A stretch of DNA of 64,000 nucleotides. Source: Saccharina japonica (lineage: Eukaryota > Sar > Phaeophyceae > Laminariales > Laminariaceae). Below, one piece after another: positions 36,489 to 47,074 of the stretch. The notes beneath the pieces are model-generated. The model was not told the DNA's origin. It saw nothing but the letters and a program-made list of their open reading frames with translations, and did not search any database. Positions within the stretch are counted from its first letter, which is position 1, and each line of letters begins with the position of its first letter. The stretch is taken from NCBI GenBank assembly GCA_008828725.1, contig MEHQ01002227.1, positions 110,579-174,578 of the forward strand. The letters run 5' to 3'. Made by a program: the position numbers and the translations under genes.

Positions 36489-37063
36489 TAGTGTCTTTAC
36501 GTGTCCCGTTGTGTCCACGCTGGGGGTGTTCTTCCTGGTGTTTTTGCGGTCGTTGGCCATTGCATGGGCACACGACCTTCTTTTCACCTTGTACTACAGG
36601 TATGATGTACCAGGTATATAAACGTTAGAACAGTAGAACCTCGCCGTCGCTCGTACGTAATGGTGGTGGACTACGGGTGCTACCCCGTATGATAGGATAC
36701 CGTTTGGCATGGCACGCAGGACACGGTACAGTAGTACAGGACACCGATTTATAATATTAAGAAAACGAGCAATAAGAAAGGCAGGCTAAGATTTGCAGGA
36801 AAGTAAGACATTCGGGAGTCGTTGCACTGCAGTTGGTGTAGATTGCACCCATTCCCGAATAAGAAATCCAGTCTAAATGGTGCTTTCTGTTTCTTATTAG
36901 GTGTCCTGTACGTACTGACTTTTAGTAAGATCCCCATGGACGAGTTTCCAAGTTGATTTTTTATTGACAACGGGCATATGACGGAGTGCAAGCGCCAAGC
37001 GACGCGACTATGGGAAGGTTCGACGGGATCTGCCCAAAACCACCACTTTCTCTGGTCTTCTAA

Positions 37064-37232
37064 CTGTGTGTTGTGTATTGTGTGTTGTGTGTTGCGTGTT
37101 GCGTGTTTGTGTGTTGTGTGTTATGTATTGTGTGTTGCGTATTGTCTGTTGTGTGTTGTGTGTCGCGTATTGTGTTTTGTGTGTTGTCTATTGTGTGTTG
37201 TGTACGTATTGTGTGTTGTGTGTGCCCCCCTT
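37064..37232. repeat. Degenerate TGTGTTG tract
   Basis: About 170 bp of TGTGTTG/TGTATTG/CGTGTTG variants in Galpha intron 2. Confidence 0.85.
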
Positions 37233-38521
37233 GTTATGGAGATAATCGGCTCGGAAAATCGTCCCAGGGAGTGTTGACTTTTATCTTGCCTGTTGTACGT
37301 TGTACGTATAATATACTATTCCGAAGTGTGCCTGGTAGGTGTATAATTTGTACTGGTACGGCGGTATCTCTGTTTGGGCTGATTTGCATACTCAGCCTCA
37401 CGGGTGCCAGCATGCCAGCATTCAACACTCGAGAAACTCTTTATCAAACCCACGGGGCCTTATAAGGGTCTCCACCAGAACGGCAGGCGTTGTTGTTGTT
37501 GTTGTTGTTACATAATGTCGCCGTAAACAATGCAGTCCGTGGTCACAGGACAGCTCCAACAACTCTCGAGTGGACTGGGATCTTATGGTGGGAGGTGGGG
37601 TAGTTTCGCCGTCTCTCGTACCGGTTTACTACTAATACTGTAAATTTCGTCTATCGGCTATCAGCTATGCACGGCCCGAGGAAGGGCAAGGCCTTGTACG
37701 TAGGCTTTCAGGGCCAGGGGCTATATGGGCTGTGAGTCAACAACTGATAAAAAAATTGACGGTCAAAGCCCGTGTATGGGGGGGGGGCTGTGGAATATGA
37801 GTAGAAAAAAGTCACTTGTTTTACGGTCACAGTCCATATTCGAAGTATCCCACGCAGCTTGCAGATGCGAGTTTCGACGAAATCTTCGATCTCACAGCTG
37901 TCGTTTATTTTTTTTATTTTTTATGTGTATTCGCATACGTATGATAATATGCTAGGGGTTCGTAGGGACAGGATTGCTTTGGCGCCTTGAAGTGGCCGTA
38001 TTTGGTACCCCAGGTACCGGGTACCTGGTATATATGGTATGCCTTAGGCCAAGTTCTGTCCTGTGGGGGATGACTCTCCAAAAAAGGGTCATCCGTTCTG
38101 TCGGTCCGGGCTCCGGACGTTCTTTTTTTCTTTTTCTTTCTCGAATCCTAAAACACGAAATGGTTGTTTCGTGAGATATTATTCTACTGGAGTTGTACCG
38201 GCACTACTGTTTATACTACTGCTGTAACTTCGAAGACAGGGTCCGGAGACTGTTTACCATTGTACAATACCGGGTATACTATTAATAACATAGATACCAT
38301 CAAATATATACATATATACCATGGTATAGAAAAAAACAAAAAAACATAGCGGTATATACAGGCACTACTCTGCTGTAGCAGTAGATGGTAGATCGTACGT
38401 AAGAACAATTGAATGAAACTCGGCGAACGTAGAGAGCGCTGCTGTACCGCTGACTGTACTTCTGACTTTCCAATAATTGCTGACTTCTGACGCGCGACAA
38501 GACGATGACGACACCGATACA

Positions 38522-38599
38522 CCACTATGTCCCGAAATATAAAACCTTTTATATTGAATATTAATGTATAAAAGGCGCTTATATTTGGGGGCAGAGTGG
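38522..38599. mobile_element. Stowaway-like MITE, third copy
   Basis: CCACTATGTCCCGAAATATA at the left and GCGCTTATATTTGGGGGCAG near the right, 78 bp, followed by TA. The same length as the intact copy. Confidence 0.75.
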
Positions 38600-39211
38600 T
38601 ATAGCGATAGCGACAAGGATCGAAGATCGGAGGATAGATCTCTGGATCTTATTGACATGTTGATACTGTGATACATGCGTACATAACGTAAACATCAAAA
38701 GGCCAGGACAAAGCCACACAATCGGAAGGCACGAAAACGTTCAATCATCAAAAACAGATGAGGGTGCAGTATAGGTACCGATATTCTTACACCCAGTATT
38801 TGTTACCTGCAGTATTGGTAGTAGTACAGCAGTACTATGTGAGTAATAGTAGTATTAATAGTAATATTAGTATTAATAGTAGTAGCAGTAGTAGTAGCAC
38901 AGGAGTCTGTTGATAGTGCGTAGTGTAGAATGGTATTGCTACGAGTAGCCGTTATGTTGTCGGTGTTGTATCAGCAGCAGCAGCAGTAGTACTACAGCAG
39001 CATTCGCTGTAGCAGTAGCGGGAGCAGCAGTAGAGTTTCTATAGCAGGTGATAGATACCATACCTGGTATCTATCGTGATATTTATGCGTACGATAGCTT
39101 TTCATGTTTTGGCAATATATGTGCAAGAAGGAACGGTGTTGACGCGTCGGAAAAAAGTCGAACCCGTCCATAAAAAAAAATCCGTCCTCTGGTCGTCCAC
39201 CTGCAGTTTCT

Positions 39212-39330
39212 TGGGAGGAGGGAGAGGAGCCTACTTTGTGACCCCGGATCTGAGTTACGACTAGGGAGGGAGGAAGACAGAAGTGCGAAGATAATAAATG
39301 GGATGGGAAAAAAAGAAAAGAAAAGAAAAA
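39212..39330 (+). mobile_element. SINE 3' fragment
   Basis: Only the last ~90 bp of the SINE plus an A/G tail are present, starting GGGAGGAGGGAGAGGAGCC. It is in Galpha intron 2, 229 bp before exon 3, in gene-sense orientation. Confidence 0.7.
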
Positions 39331-39558
39331 GTTTCTTTGCAAGGCGCAAGGCAAGACTGCCCGTTAACCGTTACATTCGGCATCAGCAACCCCATGGGCC
39401 CAGATCACAATCGCGTATGATACCGTCTATGCCACCTCGATACACCTCGCTTTATAGCACCCACACACCCGCCGTACACTCCCCGATGCCTTCGCCGGCC
39501 GCTCTCTGTGCGCTGCTGGTCCGACGGTGCTGCTCTTCGTGCCTCGTCACAAAACTAG

Positions 39559-39629
39559 CGATCCGGCAAAACCTGGTGGATTGCATGCGGACGCTACTGG
39601 ATGCAGGAGACGCGTTGGGGATACCGCTG
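39559..39629 (+). CDS. Galpha exon 3: helical-domain helix A (residues 71-94)
   Basis: Read in the phase left by exon 2, this 71-base exon completes Ala71 and encodes IRQNLVDCMRTLLDAGDALG and on to IPL. It aligns without gaps to helix alpha-A of animal Gi, sharing the Asn followed by a hydrophobic heptad. The acceptor is ACTAG and the donor is CTG|GTGAGT, a near-perfect consensus, leaving phase 0. It supplies almost exactly the residues missing between exons 2 and 4. It sits 229 bp downstream of a SINE 3' fragment and is preceded by an 8.4 kb intron, the longest in the gene. Confidence 0.82.
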
Positions 39630-39902
39630 GTGAGTATGATAGCGTGCGGGACAGGGCATCTTAACGATGCTGCCGTGATTGTCCCTGGGACAGGGGGGGG
39701 CTCGAGTCGCGCGTTTGCCGTTTGCGTGCGGAGCCCTTGTAAACTTCTACCGGTGACAGATGTTGCCATATTGTCGCGACTGGCTGTTTATCGAGGGTGG
39801 GGGCGAGGGGCGGGTTGGGGGGCGGCGGGGGGGGGGTCCCGCTACAGTACCGCTTGCTCGTCGCGTGTGCTGTCTGGACTCTAGATGGATTGCTCGACTA
39901 CT

Positions 39903-40009
39903 AATGCGAGGGGCCATAGTAAATAGGACCTACGATAAACTCTAAAACCAATACATAATCCCTATTTTTACGAACCATAATTGGTCCTATTTACTATGGG
40001 CCTCCGTAC
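39903..40009 (+). mobile_element. TATTACGG MITE, copy 7
   Basis: GGGGCCATAGTAAATAGGAC at the left and TTTACTATGGGCCTCCGTA at the right. It lies in Galpha intron 3, about 270 bp after exon 3. Confidence 0.75.
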
Positions 40010-40970
40010 TTTTTAAATATTATTAATAGCAATATCGCAGGACGTTAAAGCAGACTCGGAGACCCGACGAAAACAATACGCGCCTGGTCGAGTAGGAAGC
40101 CAAGATCCCGGCCGAGGGTGTACAACTGTAACGTATGGTATGTATGATATGATTTATCACTGTCTGGAAATTTGTAAAAAACGGATGCAAAGAACAAAGA
40201 ACGGCCGCAATCTCGAAGCGACAAAGAAGCCTGATCAGAAATGAAACTACTGTTCTTCATCAGTGTATACCATTAGAACTACTGTTATTTTTCAGTGTAC
40301 CTGGTGCACCATTAGGGCTGCTGTGGTATTATGTACATACATATTATACGATGTTGCCGGGCGATGGCCTCATATATACGCTCTCGCGAATCTAAATACT
40401 CGAGACAGCGGTGCGAGGTGGCTGCCCGACACATATCGCATCTTTGCACGTCTAGAAACACGCGTTTCATCGTCAAGCCCTGCGTCAGTTAGGCCCAACC
40501 CTTCCCCGTGTATGGTACGTACGTACCAGATACCGGGCGTGCGACAGACGGCAAACTCAGCGTAATATTCGTTGTGTGTTTAAAAAAAAGGATGGCCTCA
40601 ACTGCTACTTACACGTATGCTACTGCTGTGAAGCTGCTCTCGTTTGGATACAAAAACGAAAAAAAAAAAACAAGACCCCCGCAGTTGACGTTCGGAAGCC
40701 TCTGCTCGCATGCTCCGAATTCCTCGCCCTCCCTCCCTCCCATGCGGGTGGCGGTGTGCGGTGCGTCTGCCGGCTACATCGGAATACCGTAACATACCGT
40801 CCCGTAACGTTAAGAAAGGATTGCGGGTTGGACGGTTAGGCAAGAAGCCACGAACGCCTCCGACGCCTCGGAAACCGCGAATCTGCTACGACACATCAGC
40901 TGGAAGGTGTTTTCCCGTATAACTCTAGGACGTTTGTCCCCGCAACGACTTATTTTTGTAGCGAGTTTTT

Positions 40971-40971
<1 letters not shown>

Positions 40972-41003
<32 letters not shown>

Positions 41004-41022
41004 TGCTGCTCCTGCTGCTGCT
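40972..41022. repeat. (CTG)n microsatellite in Galpha intron 3
   Basis: CTG units with two TCC interruptions. A CAG/GTG tract in the opposite sense follows at 41157-41214. Confidence 0.95.
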
Positions 41023-41456
41023 GTACGTACAGTGGATCGACACCGCGACGGGGGTAGGCGGCGACACTCAGCGGGACCCGTCCGCCAACAGCGAGCAAGT
41101 GAACCTTCCTGCAAACATGTGCCGTTTGTCAGGACACTTGCCATTTGGAGGGGAGCGGCGGCAGCAGTAGCAGCAGCAGCAGCAGCAGGGGTGGTGGTGG
41201 TGGTGGTTGTGGCAAAATGTAAATCGGCAGTGTCAAGCTGATCCAGAACTCCGTTGAACTAGACAAAAAAAGCACAAATGCTGTTGTTGTTGTTGCCCCA
41301 AGCGGCGCATGCTTTATTGCCAGACCCAGCCGAATTCAGGAGTCGGCACGTCGGAAGCATCACCGCTACTTGTCCCTTGCTGCTGCCGTGTGCCGTGTCT
41401 GCGCTCCCCGTGCCCATGGCTGTGCCGTGACGTGACGTGACGTGCCCGTGCATCAG

Positions 41457-41594
41457 GCGAAGGCCAGTCTTGGGGCGGAGGCGGCGCGCGTACGGAACGT
41501 GGACCTTGTCTCCGGGGACATCACGCCCGAAATAGGGCACGATGTCGTCAAGCTGTGGGAAGACGAGGGGGTGCAGAAGGCTTGGGCAAAAAAG
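41457..41594 (+). CDS. Galpha exon 4: helical domain (residues 95-140)
   Basis: The exon encodes AKASLGAEAARVRN through GDITPEIGHDVVKLWEDEGV and ends QKAWAKK. The LW-x-D-x-GVQ block is the Galpha helical-domain signature (Gi: LWKDSGVQ). The acceptor is CATCAG and the frame is phase 0 at both ends. The donor appears to be AAG|GCGAGT, a GC donor: the nearby GT (GCGA|GT) would leave a phase incompatible with exon 5, whereas GC restores both phase and canonical spacing. Confidence 0.9.
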
Positions 41595-41684
41595 GCGAGT
41601 ATTGTTTTTTTTTGTATTGCTCTTCTCGGAGACGTATATATACATACGTGGGAAGGGTTAAAGGGGGGCGGGAGAGGGAGGGAG

Positions 41685-41790
41685 CGGCGGGGGGGGGGGG
41701 GGGAGGGGGCGTACTCATTTGTTGCTTGCCTTAGTCATTTGACCATTGACCACGCATCCCTTTCGAGACGGAGCGGGGGGGGGGCTAATG
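41685..41790 (-). mobile_element. LINE 3'-tail fragment (same family as 24.5 kb)
   Basis: Read on the - strand this matches the last part of the 24.5 kb LINE: the GTCTCGAAAGGGATGCGTGG segment, GGTCAATGGTCAAATGACTA, and the GAGTACGCCCC tail. It lies in Galpha intron 4, about 90 bp after the GC donor. On the + strand it appears as a long G run followed by CGTACTCATTTG. Confidence 0.75.
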
Positions 41791-42608
41791 CAGTGGCTTT
41801 TTTGCTTGCCTCGACAGCGAAGCGGCTAAACACGCCTCAGCGGGGAGTGACGGAGCAAGATGAAGTGGTATGTATCACGGTCGCTCTATTGACGCGCCGT
41901 ATCAGTTGCAACAGGGGGGAAAAAATAACGAAACTGCATCAAGTAGCGAGAGACGGGGAAACGTGGGAAGCCACAGCACCGTACGGGGTGGGACGAGAAC
42001 TTGCGGGGGGGGGGGGGGTGTATCTTGGGACGGGTAAGGCGGGACGCTTGTGGGGTCTAAGGTTACTTGCGGTTGGGCCGTTTGATGGAGCGGGCGAGGT
42101 CGCAATGAGTGTGTTTTTTGCGGAATCGCAGGCAGTCGAGGCATCGCTGTTTTTTTGTTTTTGTTTTTCTTCATGCTCTTCCAATCCGCGCTTTGGAGTG
42201 TTCAGAGCAAGCAGTGGACGTACGGCGAGCCTCTGCCGCGGGCAGTACGAGTGGCGCACAGCCAGTGCAGTGCAGTGCAATGCAGTGTGTCTGTGTGTCC
42301 TTCGTATTATGATGTCCCCACTCTCACGTGAGAGCCGTGTAGTTTTGAAGAAGGTCCGTGGTTGCAGCAAGAGCGAGGCGTGGGGGTCTCTGCCACCCAA
42401 AAACGCGAAGAAAACACCAAAACAAAAAACAGTCCTTGTCCACAGCGACACATTCCGTTGTTATATACGGGACTTTTTTTTTCTCACGCGATACCATGGT
42501 TGACAGGGATGGATGTGGGCACTCGGGAAGCCGCGCGCATGAAACACATGATGAGTTGTGAGTATGGGCCCAGGTAATACAAACAGTATTCCCCCCCCCG
42601 CCAGCATC

Positions 42609-42789
42609 GATAGGCAAAGGTAGACTTCAGCTTCCTGATGCTTGTCCTGGCCAGTGGAGTGGGGCGGGGAGGACGTCTCAGGCAACTACGCAGGCACTAG
42701 ATAGGCAAAGGTAGTTACTGATGTTTCTCCTGGCCAGTGGCGGCGAGTGGGGCGGGGAGGGCGTCTCAGGCAACTACGCAGGCACTACA
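42609..42789. repeat. 91-bp tandem duplication in Galpha intron 4
   Basis: Two copies starting at 42609 and 42700 share GATAGGCAAAGGTAG, TCCTGGCCAGTGG and CTCAGGCAACTACGCAGGCA. The second ends 112 bp before the exon 5 start. Confidence 0.85.
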
Positions 42790-42901
42790 GTAGATGCGCT
42801 CGCGACGACGCGGGTCATTCCTGACGATCGTGACGCGATACGCGCCCCGCCCTCGCGCCCCCCCCGCCTCGTTTTGTGTCGTGTGCTCCCGGTGCCAGCA
42901 G

Positions 42902-42985
42902 GACAAGTTCTGGATACTGGACAGCACGCCGTACTACATGAAGGAGGCGGTGCGATTGACGCAGGCGGATATGGAAGTGACGGAG
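42902..42985 (+). CDS. Galpha exon 5: end of helical domain (residues 141-168)
   Basis: Twenty-eight codons encode DKFWILDSTPYYMKEAVRLT and on to EVTE. This matches the conserved Galpha segment with the D-S-x-x-YY motif that leads into switch I. From GVQ to DS the length is identical to animal Gi if the exon starts at 42902; starting at 42899 would add one Gln in the same phase. The acceptor is CCAGCAG and the donor GAG|GTGTGT. A 91-bp tandem duplication lies upstream within intron 4. Confidence 0.93.
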
Positions 42986-43171
42986 GTGTGTGGCGTGGAC
43001 TGTATCTGGGACCGCCCGTCGTTAGGCCGAGGGCCTTGTTTTCCTTTTTTTTTGTTTTGTTTTTTAATGCAAAACCGGGATCCCAAGTAGTCCTCACCTC
43101 ACCTTGATTTGTTTATTCCACTCCTTTTGATGACTGCTGTGTTGTGGTGAAACTAGTGTCAAGCAAGAAGG

Positions 43172-43345
43172 GGGGGGGGGGGTAGTTATCTGACATGCAT
43201 GGCCGTAGTCGTATGGTCATAGACCCTCGCATCCCTACATACAATGCCGGGACGGGGCATGTCGGGTTTTCGCCGACCAGGCAGGCATTGATCGCTTGCA
43301 CCAAGCGCGAAGCGCCGTGAGGTGTTTGGCGAGTCGCATGACGGG
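43172..43345 (-). repeat. Short C-tailed repeat family B, copy 1
   Basis: The unit is about 170 bp. On the - strand it holds CACCTCACGGCGCTTCGCGC, CTGCCTGGTCGGCGAAAACC, CCCGGCATTGTA, a GGGTCTATG segment and a long C tail. Four copies are seen in the window. All end in a C run, and the last ~50 bp resemble the LINE tail. Confidence 0.75.
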
Positions 43346-43489
43346 TGAGCTGCATCCTGCTAAGAACCGCCTCTGAGGCGGACTTGCATATGGACGACAG
43401 CCTCCAATGAACTGATTTAACTTCTGGTGTGGCCACTTCCAGAGACAGCAATGGATTTACGATGCAAGTATGTAACTGCCTCGTGGGTG

Positions 43490-43645
43490 TGCGGGGGGGG
43501 GTGCGCGGGTACTCATTTTCTGCTTGCCTTGGCCATTTCACCATTAACCATGCATCCCTTTGGAGACGGCGCGCCATTCCTCCTCCCAACAGAGGCACAC
43601 CTCCACAAATGTTGGGGCGCTCATTTCGTTTGTCTCCATGTACTA
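43490..43645 (-). mobile_element. LINE 3'-tail fragment (same family as 24.5 kb)
   Basis: On the - strand this covers the last ~150 bp of the LINE, from the AATGAGCGCCC segment through the stop region to a GAGTACCCG tail and C run. It is located in Galpha intron 5. A copy of the related short repeat lies 150 bp upstream in the same orientation. Confidence 0.75.
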
Positions 43646-44240
43646 CGTAAAACGGGCTGTTAGCGAGTTTTGCGCTGCTGGCGATCCGCCGCCTTAAGGC
43701 ACGTATTTGGCGGTTTCGCTCGAAAAGAAGGCGTTACTGGCCGCCAAGGGTGACCTTAAGCCGTAAACATGAACACTACAGTCGGTTGACATGGCAGTGT
43801 GCCCATACCTGACGTCATGCACAGTAGTCTAACGGCTCGAGCCAAGCGCAGCAAATATATTCAAGGAATTTGTGTTTCTGGTGTACTAAGCTCAACGGAC
43901 CGTCGTCGCCAATCACGGTCACTCAGCGAGTGGCGCTGAGGCGTCGTGTCGTAGTAGCCCTGCTGCCCTCTTTTGCCCTAAGGGGGCATCTCCCCAGAGC
44001 GTTTTTGCGCGGGTTGCGTTAAGACGAGCGTGGGACTTGTTTGTACAAAAACACGAAGAAAACGTAACTGCAAAATCGTGGCGTGTGTGGCGTACAGTAT
44101 CAGGTGACGGCAATGGCGAAGCATGCGCTTATCGCCGCCGCAAGTCATTCGCCGTCGTCATCGTTGTCGTTGTCGTCTCTCCCCCCGCACCCGCCTTCCC
44201 TCCCACCCCTCTGTTCGGTCCGAAACGACACTCCTAACAG

Positions 44241-44423
44241 GAGGACGTGGTGATGACCCGCGTCATAACCTCGGGCGTGGGTACGATAGAGATAGGGGAG
44301 CCTCCGTACAAGTACACCGTGGTGGACGTGGGGGGGCAGCGGAACGAGAGAAAGAAGTGGCTGCACTGCTTCGACGATGTCAAGGCGGTCGTCTTTCTTG
44401 TCAGCCTGGCGGGGTACAACCAG
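44241..44423 (+). CDS. Galpha exon 6: switch I and switch II (residues 169-229)
   Basis: This is the catalytic core. EDVVMTRVITSGVGTI holds switch I: Arg175 is the catalytic (cholera-toxin-site) arginine and Thr178 the Mg2+-coordinating threonine. DVGGQRNERKKW holds switch II with Gly200 and catalytic Gln201. LHCFDDVKAVVFLVSLAGYN forms the next helix and strand. Spacing between switch I and II is the same as in Gi. Two changes stand out: Lys to Ile after Arg-Val, and Thr to Ser before Gly (RVITSG for RVKTTG). The acceptor is CTAACAG and the donor CAG|GTACGA, both phase 0. All residues needed for GTP hydrolysis are present. Confidence 0.98.
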
Positions 44424-45381
44424 GTACGATAATAAAGGTGGGGGGGGGAGATGCTAACGCCCCCGGGGAGCCACCGGCCTACCTGTTAAAACCCTTCATG
44501 TTTGTCATACACAAGCCCGTAGCACGCGCAATCGCGCAATCGTAGTAGCACACGCAGCTTGCAAAGATGGGTTTTCTTCGACGAAATGCTCGATCTCACA
44601 CAGCTGAGTTGCCTTTTGGTTTAGTTAACCGAAACCTGGTGCTTTTGCTGGCAGGGTGCGGTACGTATATACCCTGAGGCTTTGCACGAGCGAGATGGTT
44701 CCCCTGTACATCGCATGTTTTATGACAAGCTTCTAATGTTGATGTCGCCAGAAAAAAATAGAGACCCCGTTCGAGTTGCCTGGAGCGTCCGCCGTACGCC
44801 GTACCCACGCACACAAGTTTGGCTAGACCAGTTGACAAAATCTGCGGGGGCACAGTGACGGAAGATCCCCTAAAAGAGACGAAGGACTCCCGTCATCCTT
44901 GTGGCTACACTCACGCATCTGACGGCTGAAGGTTACAAGGGTAAATACCTGTTACTTGGTACGGTGTATACGGGATTCCCGGGTACCTACCAGAGTATAC
45001 TCTCGAGGTACCCAGATACCGTATAATCCGGGTGGTAAGATGGCACCCCCCTCCTGGGATATTTTTCCGAGCCGATTTTCTCGACAGCAAGGAGGGGGGG
45101 GGGGGCACACACAACGAAAAAATAATGGTGACTTTTGAAATATTTCGACGAGCTTTTTCCATATAGACTTCGTCGCTCGGGCGTTTGCACCTTACATTTT
45201 GCCGAGAAAATTGGCTTCGAAATTCGGTTTTTGAGGGTTCTGTTTATCATGCGTTGTTGTACGAGACATGAAAACCACATACGGCTTTATGACCAGAAGA
45301 GCCAGGTTTGGTAGCCGGTATACCTCAGAGTACATACTGAGTGTGCCCTACTTAAGCAAGGATGTGACAGTGGTTCTGTCG

Positions 45382-45922
45382 CTAGTGGAGCATATATATA
45401 TAGAGCGCTTCCCCCCCCCCTCCTCGTGCTGTGGCTGCGGGGGTAGCTACGGCTCGGGCGGGTTCGAGGGCCGTCAACATCGTGCCCCCGAAGTGTGCCA
45501 TGCATTCCCAGCTTCTCGCTGAACCCTTATTAGAGCTGTGCCCGGGTTTGTTTTTTAGGACAAAACTGCTTGGAATTGGAACGGTGGCAAAAAAAAATGT
45601 TGCAGTAGCCAATGGGTTAACGTCGGAGCGTGAATTAAGGCAGCGCGCCACGCCCCCGGTTTTTCCGGCGAAACTTTGTTGTCCAGTGACACTTCCCCTT
45701 CTTGGCTTGGGAGCCGACAGGGTTATTCGCGTTTCCGCAGCTGAGCTTCTGCGGCGACTAAACAAGCGTCCGACCACTCTCGAGCCCTTTGCTGTTTTTG
45801 TAGGCTTTCCTGTTCTCCTTTTTAGTGCTGCACTGCTGTGCATGAACCTAACTATTCCTCTGTTGCCGGGGGGCATGGTAAATATCATAGGGGACCAAAA
45901 TTGTTATGGTAAAAATAGGTAA
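45382..45922. other. Overlapping antiparallel open frames in Galpha intron 6
   Basis: A 163-codon + strand frame (45431-45922) and a 168-codon - strand frame (45382-45888) overlap almost completely. The + frame includes ELLRRLNKRPTTLEPFAVFV and a hydrophobic stretch. Neither has a recognised domain. The right edge runs into a MITE, so this looks like repeat-derived DNA rather than a gene. Confidence 0.2.
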
Positions 45923-45981
45923 ATATATAGGTTTTTGTGTGTACCGTAGGCTCCCTATTTGCTGTAGTTCCCCTGCAATAG
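45872..45981 (-). mobile_element. TATTACGG MITE, copy 8
   Basis: A diverged reversed copy in Galpha intron 6 with GGTTTTTGTGTGTACCGTAG internally and GTTCCCCTGCAATAG at the end. Confidence 0.65.
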
Positions 45982-46014
45982 TTCCATGATTTTTGTGACC
46001 ACAACGGGAGTACA

Positions 46015-46107
46015 CCTTTTAGGACTGCAGTCCCGTTTTGGGGACAAAGCAGTCAAACTCCAAGCATTTTGTCCCCAAAACGGGACTCCAGTTTTTAAGG
46101 GGTTAAG
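46015..46107. mobile_element. Hairpin MITE with TTGTCCCC stem
   Basis: AGTCCCGTTTTGGGGACAAA at the left faces TTTGTCCCCAAAACGGGACT at the right, closing with TTTTTAAGGGGTTAAGG. Related right ends occur at about 35075-35130 and 35848-35911. Confidence 0.7.
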
Positions 46108-46565
46108 GCTTAACCGGGTTATATAACCCCAAATAATGGGGCCCACGTTTAAGCGATCTAAATGAACTATACCAGTTGCAGAATTGTGAACATTTCTGGC
46201 GGGACGGAGTGCGTAGCAATACGACTACAGTACGTAGTATCATGCGGCGCGCTTGTCGCAGGTCTCCGTGCATTGTTTTTAGGTCGGGTATGCCCCCTGT
46301 CTCCCCAGGTGCAGGTGGAGCTGTTTCGTGTGAACCGATTCTGTGATTGCCTTTTATTTTAGTTACATGTTTTGCCATGCGAAGCACCAAAGGGGTTTTA
46401 CATAAGCTTCCTGTAGATAGACTTACTTCCCTGCGAATACATAAGCTTCCTGTTATTTGGCTTATTTTGACGTGTGGGCCACGAGTGCCCTTCTTACCCT
46501 CCCCGCCCTGGAGTTATAGCGGGGCGAGGCTTCTATCGGCAAACGGCTACGGCCATTCAGGGCAG

Positions 46566-46765
46566 TGAGTACACCCCACCCAACACATGCTCTGCCCAAT
46601 ACCTCACGGCGCTTCGCGCTTGGTGCAAGCGATGTCTGCCTGGTCGGTGAAAGCCCGACGTGCTCCGTCCCGGCATTGTAGGGATGCCAGGGTCTATGGT
46701 CATACATGACTACGGCCATGCATGACATGCGGCTAATGCGTACACCCCCCCCCCCCCACACACAC
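46566..46765 (+). repeat. Short C-tailed repeat family B, copy 2
   Basis: This full-looking copy starts at ACACCCCACCCAACAC, continues through CTGCCTGGTCGGTGAAAGCC and GGTCTATGGTCATAC, and ends GCGTACA followed by a C run. It lies in Galpha intron 6, about 180 bp before exon 7. Confidence 0.75.
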
Positions 46766-46941
46766 TCTATCTATGCGCGCTTGGGCTTAGAAGATGGGTT
46801 CACACCCGTGGTTTAGACGGCGCAAAACTGTGAAGGTTAGAGTCACCCCATCCCCGCCAATCTGTTCGCCGTTTGGTTGCGGAACTCCTCGATAATTAAA
46901 GTGGCCAATCGTTTGGACGGTGTTTATCTCCCTGCTCCCAG

Positions 46942-47024
46942 GTGATGTTCGAGGACTCGACACAAAACCGGTTGCTGGAGGCGCTGGACCTGTACGAACA
47001 AGTGGTCTCTAATCCCATGTTTAG
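46942..47024 (+). CDS. Galpha exon 7: alpha-3 helix (residues 230-257)
   Basis: The exon encodes VMFEDSTQNRLLEALDLYEQ and ends PMF. The pattern ED-x-x-x-NR-x-x-E-x-x-x-L-(F/Y) is the switch III and alpha-3 signature of Galpha (Gi: EDEEMNRMHESMKLF). The acceptor is CTCCCAG and the donor TTTAG|GTGAGC, leaving two bases of an Arg codon that exon 8 completes. A G/T-only low-complexity block begins about 50 bp past the donor. Confidence 0.95.
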
Positions 47025-47074
47025 GTGAGCCGCGCTTGCCCGGAGGCGGATCTGGTCATCTTCGTACTTTGCGT

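Larger units (their letters stand above)
31120..39558 (+). other. Galpha intron 2 (8.4 kb), repeat-filled
   Basis: No further Galpha coding sequence is missing here, since exons 2 and 3 join in phase. The intron holds a GA-rich tract, several CAG blocks, three Stowaway-like MITEs, copies of the TATTACGG MITE including its tandem array, a degenerate TGTGTTG tract and a SINE fragment. A GC-rich patch at 31906-32505 is open in several frames but matches nothing recognised. Confidence 0.7.
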
